This document shows positions 17,042 through 25,498 of a stretch of DNA of 64,000 bases, in pieces; positions within the stretch are counted from its first letter, which is position 1; each line of letters starts with the position of its first letter. Under the pieces are notes generated by a model. It searched no databases. It saw nothing but the letters and a program-made list of their open reading frames with translations, and was not told where the DNA came from. A program made the translations under genes and the position numbers. Source of the DNA: Palsa-343 sp036269135. Its GTDB lineage: Bacteria; Acidobacteriota; Terriglobia; Terriglobales; Acidobacteriaceae. The stretch covers positions 62,001 to 126,000 of the forward strand of contig DATASQ010000030.1 of the NCBI GenBank assembly GCA_036269135.1, in the 5' to 3' direction.

Positions 17042-20000
17042 TCACACGCCAACCTCTTCCCTGGGGGCCTGGCCGAGTCTTCCGCGCCGCAACTGCCTGC
17101 GCTTCATCAGCATGAAAAAGACCGGGACCAGGATCAGGACGTGGATGGTCGACGTAATCATGCCGCCGACGATGGGCGCGGCGATCGGCTTCATCACGTC
17201 CGACCCGATACCCGACTCCCACAGAATAGGTGCGAGGCTCAGAATCACCGCTGTGACCGTCATGAGCTTGGGACGCAGGCGCTGCACCGCACCCTCGATG
17301 GTGGCCTCTTCAATGTCGCCGTCGCTGAGAGGAACGTCCTGCGCCAGCCGGTGCTCCAGCGCTTCGTGCAAATAGACAACCATCACCACCCCCGTCTCCA
17401 CGGCAATGCCAAACAGCGCAATATAGCCGACCCAGACCGCGACGCTGAAGTTATAGCCGAGCATCCACTGCAGCAGCAGGCCCCCGGACATGGCGTAAAG
17501 CGTGGGAAAGATCAGAACCGCCGCCTCGGCCGCCGACTTGAAGACGAGATACAGCAGGAGAAAGATGACGAAAAAGACGATGGGCAGGATGATCGCCAAA
17601 CGCTGCCGTGCGCGTAGCTGAAATTCGTACTCGCCCGCCCACCTCCACGTGTAACCCGCGGGCAGGACCAGCTTTTGCTGGAGCAGCCGAGTGGCGCGGC
17701 TGACGAATTCGCCATAGTTACTCGTCTTCAGCGTCAGATACACATAACCGGTCAGCGCCCCGTCTTCGTCTCGGATCATCGCCGGTCCGCGGGAGAAGAA
17801 AATGCGCGCCACCTCGCCGATGGGGATCTGCTCCCCGGAAGGTGTTGGGATCAGCACCTGCGCAATGGCACCGGGGTTGTCGCGAAAATCCCGCTGGTAG
17901 CGAACGGCGATCGGGAAGCGCTCCCGGCCCTCGATGTTCTGAGCGATAGCGGCCCCTCCAATCTCCGAGATGATAGTTCGCTGTACGTCCGCTACGGTGA
18001 GTCCGTAGCGTGAGGCCACCACTCGATTCACATCCACATTGAGATAGAAGCCCTGGGAGACGCGCTCCGCGAAGACGGAGCTGGCTTCGGGCATGGTCGA
18101 AAGCAGCCGCTCCACCTGGGAACCGATGTTCTGCACCTGCGCCAGGTCCGGGCCCTGAATCTTGATGCCGACCGGCGTCTTGATGCCGGTGAGTTCCATG
18201 TCGAGGCGGCTTTGCACCGGCATCGTCCACGTGTTGGTGAGGCCGGGGAATTGCAGCCGCTGATCCATGGCGCTAATCAGCTTGTCGTACGTCATGCCCG
18301 GACGCCACGCGGAACGCGGCTTGAGCATGATGGTGGTGTCGAACATGTCGACCGGCGCATTGTCCGTAGCGCTGTCGGAGCGGCCGACCGTCCCGAAGAC
18401 CGTCGCCACTTCCGGAAACGCCTGGAGAATGCGGTCCTGCTGTTGCATCAGCGACACGGCCTGGGACACCGAAATGCCGGGCAGCGCGCTCGGCATGTAG
18501 AGCGCCGACCCTTCATAGAGCGCGGGCATGAACTGGCTGCCGAGGCGGAAATAAAGCGGAATCGTCGCTGCCAGAAAGGCCAGATTCAGCGCGATCACCA
18601 GCTTCCAGTGCTCCAGGCACCAGCGCAGAATGGGCAGATAAAGCGTCTGGGTGATGCGCGCGGCCGGGTTGTGCGACTCGGGTCGCAGCTTACCGCGCAG
18701 ACACAGAGGCATGAGCGCCGGCACCAGAGTGATGGACAGCAGCGAGGAGAAGATCAGGGCGAGCGTTTTGGTCCACGCCAGCGGCCGGAACATGCGTCCT
18801 TCCTGCGCTTCCAGCAGAAACACCGGCAGGAACGAGACCACGATGATGATGAGCGAGTAGAACAGCGCGGGGCCGACCTGCTGTGCCGACTGGACCAGGA
18901 TGCGGCGGCGTTCGCCCTCGCTCTGCGCCTGCTTTTCGGTCAGATGACGATAGCCGTTCTCCACCATCACAATGGCCGCGTCCACCAGCACCCCGATGGC
19001 CAGCGCCAGGCCGCCCAGCGACATGATGTTGGAGCTGACGTGCAGGTAATACATGGTGATGAACGCTGCCAGAACCGCGATGGGCAGCGTGAGAATCGGC
19101 ACCAGCGCCGAGCGAAAGTGAAACAGAAACGCAATGCTGACAAAACTCACGATGATCGCTTCCAGAATCAGATCGCGTTTGAGCGTGTGAATCGACTGGT
19201 TGATCAGCCAGGAGCGGTCGTAGCCGGTAACGATCTCGACTCCCGGAGGCAGCGAGGGCGCAATCTCCCGCAGCTTCGCTTTCACCCCGTCGATGACGTT
19301 CAGCGCGTTGCTTCCATAGCGCATCACCACGATGCCGCCGACCGTTTCTCCTTTTCCTTCCCAGTCCGCCGCGCCGCGCCGCTCATCGGGCCCGAAAGAG
19401 ACAGTGCCCAGGTCGCGGATGAGCACCGGCGTTCCGTTCTTTGTGGCAACCGGGACATTCTCCAGATCGGACAGCGAGTGCAGATAACCAAGGCCGCGGA
19501 CCATGTATTCGGCGCCGCTCATGTCGAGCACGTCGCCGCCGACCTCGTTGGTGCTCTGGCGGACGCGGTCGATCACCGTGGACGCGGAGATCCCGTAGGA
19601 GAACAGCTTTTGCGGATCGAGATTCACCTGGTACTGGCGCACGAAGCCGCCGATGCTGGCCACTTCCGCCACGCCGGGCACCGTTTCCAGCTGGTAGCGC
19701 AGATACCAGTCCTGGAGCGCGCGCAGGTCGGCCAGGCTCCTGCTATGGCTGCGATCGAGGATGGCATATTCATAGACCCATCCCGCTCCGGTTGCGTCCG
19801 GGCCGATCGCCGGATGCACCGCCGCCGGCAGCCTGCCTGCGATCTGCTGCAGATATTCCGTCACCCGCGAGCGCGCCCAGTAGAGATCCGTCCCGTCTTC
19901 GAAAACCACGAAGACATAGGAATCCCCAAACATGGTCTGAGCGCGGACGCCCTTCACATGGGGCGCGGAGAGCAGGGCCGACACGATCGGATACGTCACC

Positions 20001-20194
20001 TGATCCTCGATCACGTTCGGCGGTTCGCCCGGCCAGGACGTATGAATGATCACCTGCACATCGCTGATGTCCGGCAGCGCGTCCAGCGGCACCCGCTGCA
20101 TGGACCAGACACCGGCGGCCGCCAGCAGGAGGGCGCCGGTGAAAACGATGAATGGGTTCCGGCTGCACCACTCGATGATTCTGCCGATCATCAC
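17042..20194 (-). CDS. Heavy-metal RND efflux transporter, CusA-like
   Basis: A 1050-aa inner-membrane proton-driven transporter of the HME-RND family: TM1 (FIVFTGALLLAAAGVW), a large periplasmic loop, TM2-6, a second periplasmic loop and TM7-12. The TM4 signature LALAIGVLVDAAIVMVEN resembles the (A)IAIG-x-(M/L)VDAAIVM-x-E pattern of Cu/Ag exporters (CusA) rather than the DFG-x-(I/L)VD pattern of CzcA. The first codon is GTG (20194), overlapping the adaptor stop; ATG at 20191 is equally possible. Third structural gene of a leftward tripartite pump (OMF, adaptor, RND). Metal specificity is inferred from the motif only. Confidence 0.92.
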   Translation of the reverse strand: MMIGRIIEWCSRNPFIVFTGALLLAAAGVWSMQRVPLDALPDISDVQVIIHTSWPGEPPNVIEDQVTYPIVSALLSAPHVKGVRAQTMFGDSYVFVVFEDGTDLYWARSRVTEYLQQIAGRLPAAVHPAIGPDATGAGWVYEYAILDRSHSRSLADLRALQDWYLRYQLETVPGVAEVASIGGFVRQYQVNLDPQKLFSYGISASTVIDRVRQSTNEVGGDVLDMSGAEYMVRGLGYLHSLSDLENVPVATKNGTPVLIRDLGTVSFGPDERRGAADWEGKGETVGGIVVMRYGSNALNVIDGVKAKLREIAPSLPPGVEIVTGYDRSWLINQSIHTLKRDLILEAIIVSFVSIAFLFHFRSALVPILTLPIAVLAAFITMYYLHVSSNIMSLGGLALAIGVLVDAAIVMVENGYRHLTEKQAQSEGERRRILVQSAQQVGPALFYSLIIIVVSFLPVFLLEAQEGRMFRPLAWTKTLALIFSSLLSITLVPALMPLCLRGKLRPESHNPAARITQTLYLPILRWCLEHWKLVIALNLAFLAATIPLYFRLGSQFMPALYEGSALYMPSALPGISVSQAVSLMQQQDRILQAFPEVATVFGTVGRSDSATDNAPVDMFDTTIMLKPRSAWRPGMTYDKLISAMDQRLQFPGLTNTWTMPVQSRLDMELTGIKTPVGIKIQGPDLAQVQNIGSQVERLLSTMPEASSVFAERVSQGFYLNVDVNRVVASRYGLTVADVQRTIISEIGGAAIAQNIEGRERFPIAVRYQRDFRDNPGAIAQVLIPTPSGEQIPIGEVARIFFSRGPAMIRDEDGALTGYVYLTLKTSNYGEFVSRATRLLQQKLVLPAGYTWRWAGEYEFQLRARQRLAIILPIVFFVIFLLLYLVFKSAAEAAVLIFPTLYAMSGGLLLQWMLGYNFSVAVWVGYIALFGIAVETGVVMVVYLHEALEHRLAQDVPLSDGDIEEATIEGAVQRLRPKLMTVTAVILSLAPILWESGIGSDVMKPIAAPIVGGMITSTIHVLILVPVFFMLMKRRQLRRGRLGQAPREEVGV

Positions 20195-21765
20195 ATCCCT
20201 CCCGCGGCGTTCACGCTCATCTGCTTCGTCGCGACGGTCTGCCCTTTGCGGCTGACCGCGATGGTCACCTGCCAGGTCCCTCCCGAAGCGAGTTGGACCG
20301 AGCCGGAATAGAGACCCGGTCCCTTTTCGACAAGGCTGGCCATGGTATGCGCAGCCGGCATGCCCATTCCCGGCATGGCCGGCATCAGGTAGGTCGCCGT
20401 CACCTGCGCCCCGCTCACCGGCTTGCCATCCGCTCCCGTCAGCCGCACCTGCACGACGTTGGCCCCTTTACGAGCCGGCGAGGGATCGGTGGTGCATTCG
20501 ATTTGCAGGGTCGGCTGGGTCGGGGACTGCGCGGGTCCGCTCTGCTGGGCCAGCGGCGAAAAGGAACCGAGCGCCGATTGCAGCTGCGCTTCCGAGTCCA
20601 CTAAAAAGTTGGCCGAACTCACTACGCGATCGCCCGGCTGAAGCCCTTTGAGGACGACCACGGAGTCGTTGACCTGCGGGCCGGTCTCAATGGCCCGCGG
20701 TTCGAGGTTGCCCTGGCCGTGGTCGATGAACGCGATCTCCCGCGTCCCTCCCTGCAGCACCGCGGAAGCCGGAATTACAAGCTGCCGTCCCAGCGGAATG
20801 CCCATGTTCACGTTGACGTACATCCCCGGCTTGAGAACAAGGCCGGGATTGCTGAAGACCAGCCGCACCCGCACCGTGCGCGTCGCAGGATCGACTTCCG
20901 GGAGGATCTGATCGATGCGCCCGCGGAACGTCCGTCCCGGATAGGAATCGACCGTCACCAGAGCGGAGTCGCCCGGTTTCAACTGCCCCACATCGGTCTG
21001 AAAAACGTTGGCATACACCCATACAGTGGAGAGATCGGCGATGGTGTAGAGTTTTGTGTCCGGCTGCACGTAGGCATTCGGGAGCGCGTTCCGTTCCGTG
21101 ATGTATCCGGAAGCCGGCGACTCGACGACCATGGCCCGTTGCACTTTACCGTTCTGTTCGAGCGCGGCGATCGCCGCGGCCGGAACGTCGAATTGCCGCA
21201 GCCGCTCTTCCGCCGCCTGCACCAGCCAGCCGCTCTCCTGGCTCGCCATTCCCTGCAGGCCCGTCGAGAAAGCCTGTTGGTTCTGCTTCGCCAGCAGATA
21301 TTCCTCCTCGGTGCTCACCAGATCCGGACTGTAAATGGTGAACAGCCGCTGTCCTCTGCGTACGTACTGCCACGTCGCGTTGGCGAAGACCGTCTGAATC
21401 CATCCGGGAAACCGTGTCTGCACATACGAGAGGCGCTCCTCGTCGATGTCTACGTTGCCCGGGGCCTGCAGCTGATCCTCCACGTCTTCAAGCTGGGCAA
21501 CGGCGGTGGTAACGCCGATCTCCTGCAGGCGCTGCGGCGCAATCTGCAGCTGTGCGAGTGCCGGGTCGCTGCTTCCCGTCGCAGGTGGATCGGCGGCGGC
21601 GTTGGGAGCTCCGGCAGCGGGTCCCAGCGCCACTACCGGATCGGACTCGTCCCGAACCGCCTCTGCGCTCCTCCGATGCAGCAGCTCGAATCCCAGCGTG
21701 CCGCCCAGCAAGATGCAAAGGACGACCGTGATCAGGAATGCGTTGCGGTAAGTGCGTGCGTTCAT
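20191..21765 (-). CDS. RND periplasmic adaptor (CusB-like) with C-terminal FixH/YtkA-like domain
   Basis: A 524-aa membrane-fusion protein: N-terminal TM anchor (~8-27), then barrel-sandwich, hairpin and beta-barrel domains (GYITERNALPNAYVQPDTKLYTIADLSTVWVYAN in part, GRIDQILPEVDPATRTVRVR). From about residue 417 to the end a separate Ig-like module appears with VQVRLTGADGKPVSGAQVTA, a Met-rich YLMPAMPGMGMPAAHTM and GTWQVTIAVS, resembling YtkA/FixH domains that bind or sense copper. The Met-rich loop suits Cu(I)/Ag(I). ATGA overlaps exist at both ends with the neighbouring pump genes, so the three are translationally coupled. Confidence 0.9.
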   Translation of the reverse strand: MNARTYRNAFLITVVLCILLGGTLGFELLHRRSAEAVRDESDPVVALGPAAGAPNAAADPPATGSSDPALAQLQIAPQRLQEIGVTTAVAQLEDVEDQLQAPGNVDIDEERLSYVQTRFPGWIQTVFANATWQYVRRGQRLFTIYSPDLVSTEEEYLLAKQNQQAFSTGLQGMASQESGWLVQAAEERLRQFDVPAAAIAALEQNGKVQRAMVVESPASGYITERNALPNAYVQPDTKLYTIADLSTVWVYANVFQTDVGQLKPGDSALVTVDSYPGRTFRGRIDQILPEVDPATRTVRVRLVFSNPGLVLKPGMYVNVNMGIPLGRQLVIPASAVLQGGTREIAFIDHGQGNLEPRAIETGPQVNDSVVVLKGLQPGDRVVSSANFLVDSEAQLQSALGSFSPLAQQSGPAQSPTQPTLQIECTTDPSPARKGANVVQVRLTGADGKPVSGAQVTATYLMPAMPGMGMPAAHTMASLVEKGPGLYSGSVQLASGGTWQVTIAVSRKGQTVATKQMSVNAAGGM

Positions 21766-23123
21766 GGCTTTCCCTCCTGTGCTGCCGGCGGCAGGGTCAG
21801 ATCGACAGGCTCTCCCACGGCCAGCTCCAGATCCGCCAGCCGCATATTGAAATCGGCCAGCGCCTGCAGCCGCGCCAGCTCGATGTCGATCACCGTCATC
21901 TGGCTGTCGAGCAGATTCAGAAAATCCGTCTGCTTGTTTTCGTAGGCAATCACCGCGGCATGCAGTGTCGCTTCGGCCTGCGGAGTCAGCGAGTCCTGAT
22001 AGAGCGCGGCAAACTTCTGCGCCGCCTCCGCCTCCGCCAGCGATTCTTCGATCTGCCCAAATGCCTCGGTGCGCAGCGCGGATAACTCCGCATCCTGCTC
22101 CGTCACCGTCGCGCTGGCTTCGGCGATCTCCGCGTCGTGCCTGCGGTGGTCGAGCCAGGGCAGCGTCATCGAGCCTTCCACCATATAGTTGTTGCGGACG
22201 TTATTGGTTGGCGGCATCAGCATGTACCCTGCCGATATCGTGAAGTCCGGCACATACGCCTTCTTTGCCAGACTTTGCTGCTGGCGGCTTTTCGCGGCCG
22301 CCGTTTCGGCCTCCAGAAGATCCGGCCGCGCCTGCAGCGCTTCCTGCTCCAGCCGCGCCTCGGTGGGCAACGAGGCCGTGACGCCGTAGTCTCCCTGCAC
22401 CCGCAGTGCCGTCGCTGGATCGCGGCCGAGCAGCGTGTTCAGTTGCGCGCGCGCCACCTCGGTATCCCGGTCGAAGCGAATCATGTGCTCGCCCAGGCGC
22501 GTGAGTTCCAGCTGCGCTTTCAGCACGTCCTGCTGCGGCACCTGGCCGGTGGTGTAGCGAACGCGCGCCGCTTCGATGGCCTGGCGCGCAATGTCCACGT
22601 GTTCCCCATGGATGCGGAGCTCATCCTGCGCCAGCAGCATGTTGTAAAAAGCCTTCCGTACCTGCACACGCACCCGCAGGCGAGTCCCCGCCAGCCGGTC
22701 CCTCGCTTCTGTCACTTCGGAATCCGCGACGCGGGTGCGGAGCCCGCGCTTGCCTGGTCCGGGCAGCGCCTGCGAAACCATGAACATGTTCTGCGCGGCG
22801 TTATAGTCCCAGGGCTGGCTCAGCGGGACGCCCCAGCCTCGATACATGGCCTCGGGATCGTCCAGCGCTCCGGCCGCCGGCACATTCGCCTCGGCCATCG
22901 CCACCCGGCGCGCCTCTACCCTGATTTCCGGGTTCCGCGCCAGCGCCATCCGCTCCGCCTCGTCCAGAGTCAGAGCGGGTCCGGACGCTTCCGGTGGAGG
23001 CGTGCCTCCAAACAGCGCCTCGAAATCCGGCAGGATCTCGCCGCGGTTGTGCACCTGCGCGCGAACACCGGTCCCGGAGGCGCACAACGCCAACAGACAA
23101 AAAAGTAAAGCAACCGCTTTCAT
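21762..23123 (-). CDS. TolC-family outer-membrane efflux channel (CusC-like)
   Basis: A 453-aa outer-membrane factor. I start it at the ATG at 23123 (MKAVALLFCLLALCASGTGVRA, a cleavable signal peptide, SD GAGGGA), rather than at 23162, which would precede the signal peptide by 13 polar residues. Two tandem OEP repeats are visible with long coiled-coil alpha-hairpins (LTLDEAERMALARNPEIRVEARR near the start; ELSALRTEAFGQIEESLAEAEA later). Member of the leftward CusA-like export operon; its stop overlaps the adaptor start. Confidence 0.88.
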   Translation of the reverse strand: MKAVALLFCLLALCASGTGVRAQVHNRGEILPDFEALFGGTPPPEASGPALTLDEAERMALARNPEIRVEARRVAMAEANVPAAGALDDPEAMYRGWGVPLSQPWDYNAAQNMFMVSQALPGPGKRGLRTRVADSEVTEARDRLAGTRLRVRVQVRKAFYNMLLAQDELRIHGEHVDIARQAIEAARVRYTTGQVPQQDVLKAQLELTRLGEHMIRFDRDTEVARAQLNTLLGRDPATALRVQGDYGVTASLPTEARLEQEALQARPDLLEAETAAAKSRQQQSLAKKAYVPDFTISAGYMLMPPTNNVRNNYMVEGSMTLPWLDHRRHDAEIAEASATVTEQDAELSALRTEAFGQIEESLAEAEAAQKFAALYQDSLTPQAEATLHAAVIAYENKQTDFLNLLDSQMTVIDIELARLQALADFNMRLADLELAVGEPVDLTLPPAAQEGKP

Positions 23124-23210
23124 GATTCCCTCGCGTGAATGAGGAAGAGACCACGCGATCATGCATCCGCATGCGGACGCACGACGCCTGACGATGCAGG
23201 GAAGGGAAGA

Positions 23211-23567
23211 CTAAAGGCGAAGAATGGAACCGCCCGGAGAGAGACCCCCGGGGGAAGTATCGTCGAACACAGCAGCGGCCTGAATGGTTGCAGCCGGGAG
23301 AGGCACTGCATCCAGGGTGGCGGGAATCGCGGCAAGGCCCAGCGCAGCCTCGGTCGTCGTCGCGCTGCCCGGCTGCGCTGGATCGCGGGAGGGCTGGATA
23401 ACACAGCAGTTGCGGCCATGCATCATTGCCGAGGAACCACAATCCTGCACCATTCCGCGGCAGCACGCCCGTTGCCCATCCGGCATAAGGCAGGCTAACG
23501 TCGGAACCGCAGTCCACAGGACCACGATCGCAATCATCGCCAACGCGCCTTTTCTGCCCACCGGCAT
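23211..23567 (-). CDS. Small exported Cys/Met-rich hypothetical protein, first gene of the leftward metal-efflux operon
   Basis: A 118-aa protein with an N-terminal hydrophobic segment (ALAMIAIVVLWTAVPTLACL), followed by a cluster of six cysteines plus Met/His (ACLMPDGQRACCRGMVQDC, then SSAMMHGRNCC) within residues ~26-55, then an Ala/Thr-rich tail. An alternative start is the internal Met at residue 11. Cys/Met/His clustering and its place 87 bp upstream of the outer-membrane channel gene suggest a periplasmic metal binder or an accessory to the pump. No named family was recognised. Confidence 0.6.
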   Translation of the reverse strand: MPVGRKGALAMIAIVVLWTAVPTLACLMPDGQRACCRGMVQDCGSSAMMHGRNCCVIQPSRDPAQPGSATTTEAALGLAAIPATLDAVPLPAATIQAAAVFDDTSPGGLSPGGSILRL

Positions 23568-23621
23568 ATTCTATATTTTCCTCGGCTCATTTCCAGAATG
23601 CGTCCGGCGGCCTGGGGCCGC

Positions 23622-23637
23622 TGTGATCCAGGTCACA
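23622..23637. promoter_or_regulatory. CRP/FNR-type dyad between the divergent metal-efflux operons
   Basis: TGTGA-TCCAGG-TCACA is a perfect match to the TGTGA-N6-TCACA half-site architecture of CRP. It lies 55 bp upstream of the leftward gene start (23567) and 133 bp upstream of the rightward GTG (23770), so it could serve either operon. Confidence 0.6.
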
Positions 23638-23749
23638 CGGTCCTGAAGCCGCCTGGACTGATGCCAATGGCCATTCAAATCGATAACCGCTGCCTTCATC
23701 TTCGTCTGCGCGGCCGGGTTGTCTGGAATCCGGAGGACCGTCTCATCTA

Positions 23750-23755
23750 TATAAT
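23750..23755 (+). promoter_or_regulatory. Candidate -10 element (TATAAT) upstream of the rightward metal-efflux genes
   Basis: A perfect TATAAT 14 bp before the GTG at 23770. No good -35 lies 16-18 bp upstream, so it is either activator-dependent or chance. If used, the transcript would start very near the GTG, leaving almost no leader. Confidence 0.3.
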
Positions 23756-23769
23756 GCAGGTAAGCCTCC

Positions 23770-24180
23770 GTGGAACTAGTCTCCAATCTCACCTGGATCG
23801 CCGTCGCGCTTGCCCTCTGGGGTATCTGGCTCGCTCAGCGGCGCAGTCCGCGCGCGGCCTCTCTGTCTTTGGGAATCCGCGGGCAACTGGTTGCGCTCAC
23901 GGTCCTGACGCTGATCCTGCTCCCGGTGATTTCCGTTTCCGACGACCTGCAGGCGTCCCATAATCCAGCAGAAGCAGAGCGCGCCTGCCTCAGGAACGAT
24001 CAGCATTTGCTCCGCCCCGAGGCCGTGCCCCCCGCGCCCGCCGCATTGGTGGTGGTCATCAGTTGTCTTCTGCTGGCTTCTCCGCGGACGATCGCGTTTC
24101 TGTGCCCCCCTTCCGTTTCCGGCAGCGAGCCAACCCCATACGTTCGCGGATATGCCTCCAGGCCTCCTCCCGCCGCCTAG
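23770..24180 (+). CDS. Small membrane hypothetical protein, first gene of the rightward metal-efflux operon
   Basis: A 136-aa protein from a GTG start with three hydrophobic stretches (about residues 5-22, 36-54 and 90-110) and a short polar loop containing ISVSDDLQASHNPAEAERAC. The layout mirrors the leftward operon, where a small exported ORF also precedes the channel gene. No family recognised; a role as pump accessory or metal-stress membrane protein is inference from position. Confidence 0.5.
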   Translation: MELVSNLTWIAVALALWGIWLAQRRSPRAASLSLGIRGQLVALTVLTLILLPVISVSDDLQASHNPAEAERACLRNDQHLLRPEAVPPAPAALVVVISCLLLASPRTIAFLCPPSVSGSEPTPYVRGYASRPPPAA

Positions 24181-24250
24181 ACCTTCGTACGTCCCTTTCC
24201 TTTTCGTTTTCAAATCATGATCGCCCCGTGGCGATAGATGGACATGCATC

Positions 24251-25498
24251 ATGAGATTCCGCCTCTTCGGGCCCGGGCTCACCTTCGGCCTGCTTCTCGC
24301 GAGTGTGCCTGTGCCCGCGCAAAACCCGGCGCCGATGACCCTGCAGCAGGTATTGACGGTTGCCCGCGCCAGAAATCCCGGCCTGCTTTCCGCCGAGCAG
24401 CATGTGTTCGCGACGAAAGCTTCCGAGATCACTGCAGGCCTGCGGCTGAACCCCACCTTCACCGTCTCCGGGGCGAACACCACGCTGCCTGCCGACAATC
24501 CCAGCAGCCCCTACACCTATATCGGGAATGTCTCGCGCCTGTTTGAGCGCGGACAGAAGCGCCGCTGGCGCCTGGACGTTGCCACGGCGACGACTTCCGT
24601 CACGCGCAGCCAGTACGACGACCAGCAGCGGCAGCTGGTTCTGCAGGTCAAGGATGCCTTCACCAATATGCTGGCCGCCCAAGCCGCTCTGCAGGTGGCC
24701 CAGGATAACCTCGACAGCTACCGCAAGACCGTCGACCTGAGCCAGGTGCGCCTGAATGCCGGCGATATCAGCAGGACCGATTTCGAACGCATCGACCTGC
24801 AGCTGGCGGAGTTTGAATCGGACGACGACAACGCGAAGCTCGACCTGGTGCAGGCCAGCGATTCACTTCAGCTGTTGATGGGGATCGAGAAGCCTTCGCC
24901 CGGGTTCGATATCGCGGGTTCGCTGGAACCGCCCAGTCTTAGCCCGAGCCTTCCCCAGATCGAACAGGAGGCGCTGGCCGCCCGGCCCGATTACCAGGCG
25001 GCGCGCGAGTCCGTCACCCTCGCCGATGCCAGCGTGAAGCTGGCCGATGCCGAGGCAACCACGGACCCTGTGATCGGGGCTGAATACGAGCGTCTGGGCG
25101 TATACAACAGTGCCGGATTTCAGATCTCCATCCCGGTACGCATCTTCGATCGCAATCAGGGAGAAAAGGAACGGACGCGCGACGAGGCGCAGTCGTCACG
25201 ATTTGCTGTGACCGAAGCGCGCAACCAGGTATTGAACGACGTCGATCAGTCCTGGGCAGCCTACCTGGCGGCCCTCAATGTGGCCCAGCGGTACAACAAC
25301 CACTACGTCGCCGAGTCGGAGCGCGTTCGAGCCAATCTCGAATTCAGTTATCGCCACGGGGGCGCCACTTTGCTGGATTACCTCGACGCCCTGCGCGACT
25401 ACCGCCAGGTTCATCTCGATGCTCTGGCGGCCAACCAGCAGGTCTGGATGAGCCTGCACCAGCTCAGCTTTGCCGCTGCTACGGAGATTGTTCCATGA
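24251..25498 (+). CDS. TolC-family outer-membrane efflux channel
   Basis: A 415-aa outer-membrane factor with an N-terminal signal peptide (MRFRLFGPGLTFGLLLASVPVPA). Two OEP repeats are visible (MTLQQVLTVARARNPGLLSAEQ at the start; VNLD/ELGVY-like GAEYERLGVYNSAGFQISIPV in the second half) with long helical hairpins. First component of the rightward CzcCBA-like export system; its stop overlaps the adaptor ATG (ATGA). Confidence 0.88.
   Translation: MRFRLFGPGLTFGLLLASVPVPAQNPAPMTLQQVLTVARARNPGLLSAEQHVFATKASEITAGLRLNPTFTVSGANTTLPADNPSSPYTYIGNVSRLFERGQKRRWRLDVATATTSVTRSQYDDQQRQLVLQVKDAFTNMLAAQAALQVAQDNLDSYRKTVDLSQVRLNAGDISRTDFERIDLQLAEFESDDDNAKLDLVQASDSLQLLMGIEKPSPGFDIAGSLEPPSLSPSLPQIEQEALAARPDYQAARESVTLADASVKLADAEATTDPVIGAEYERLGVYNSAGFQISIPVRIFDRNQGEKERTRDEAQSSRFAVTEARNQVLNDVDQSWAAYLAALNVAQRYNNHYVAESERVRANLEFSYRHGGATLLDYLDALRDYRQVHLDALAANQQVWMSLHQLSFAAATEIVP

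Noticed and set aside
16895..17617. Long rightward frame overlapping the cheB stop and the end of the CusA-like gene
   Set aside because: Its N-terminal part is the translation of the 13-bp repeat array and the rest is antisense to a clear RND transporter, with a composition rich in Arg, His, Asp and Gln typical of a shadow frame.
18212..20311. 699-codon rightward frame across the CusA-like gene
   Set aside because: Antisense shadow of the RND gene in G+C-rich sequence; low-complexity charged composition, no ribosome-binding site.
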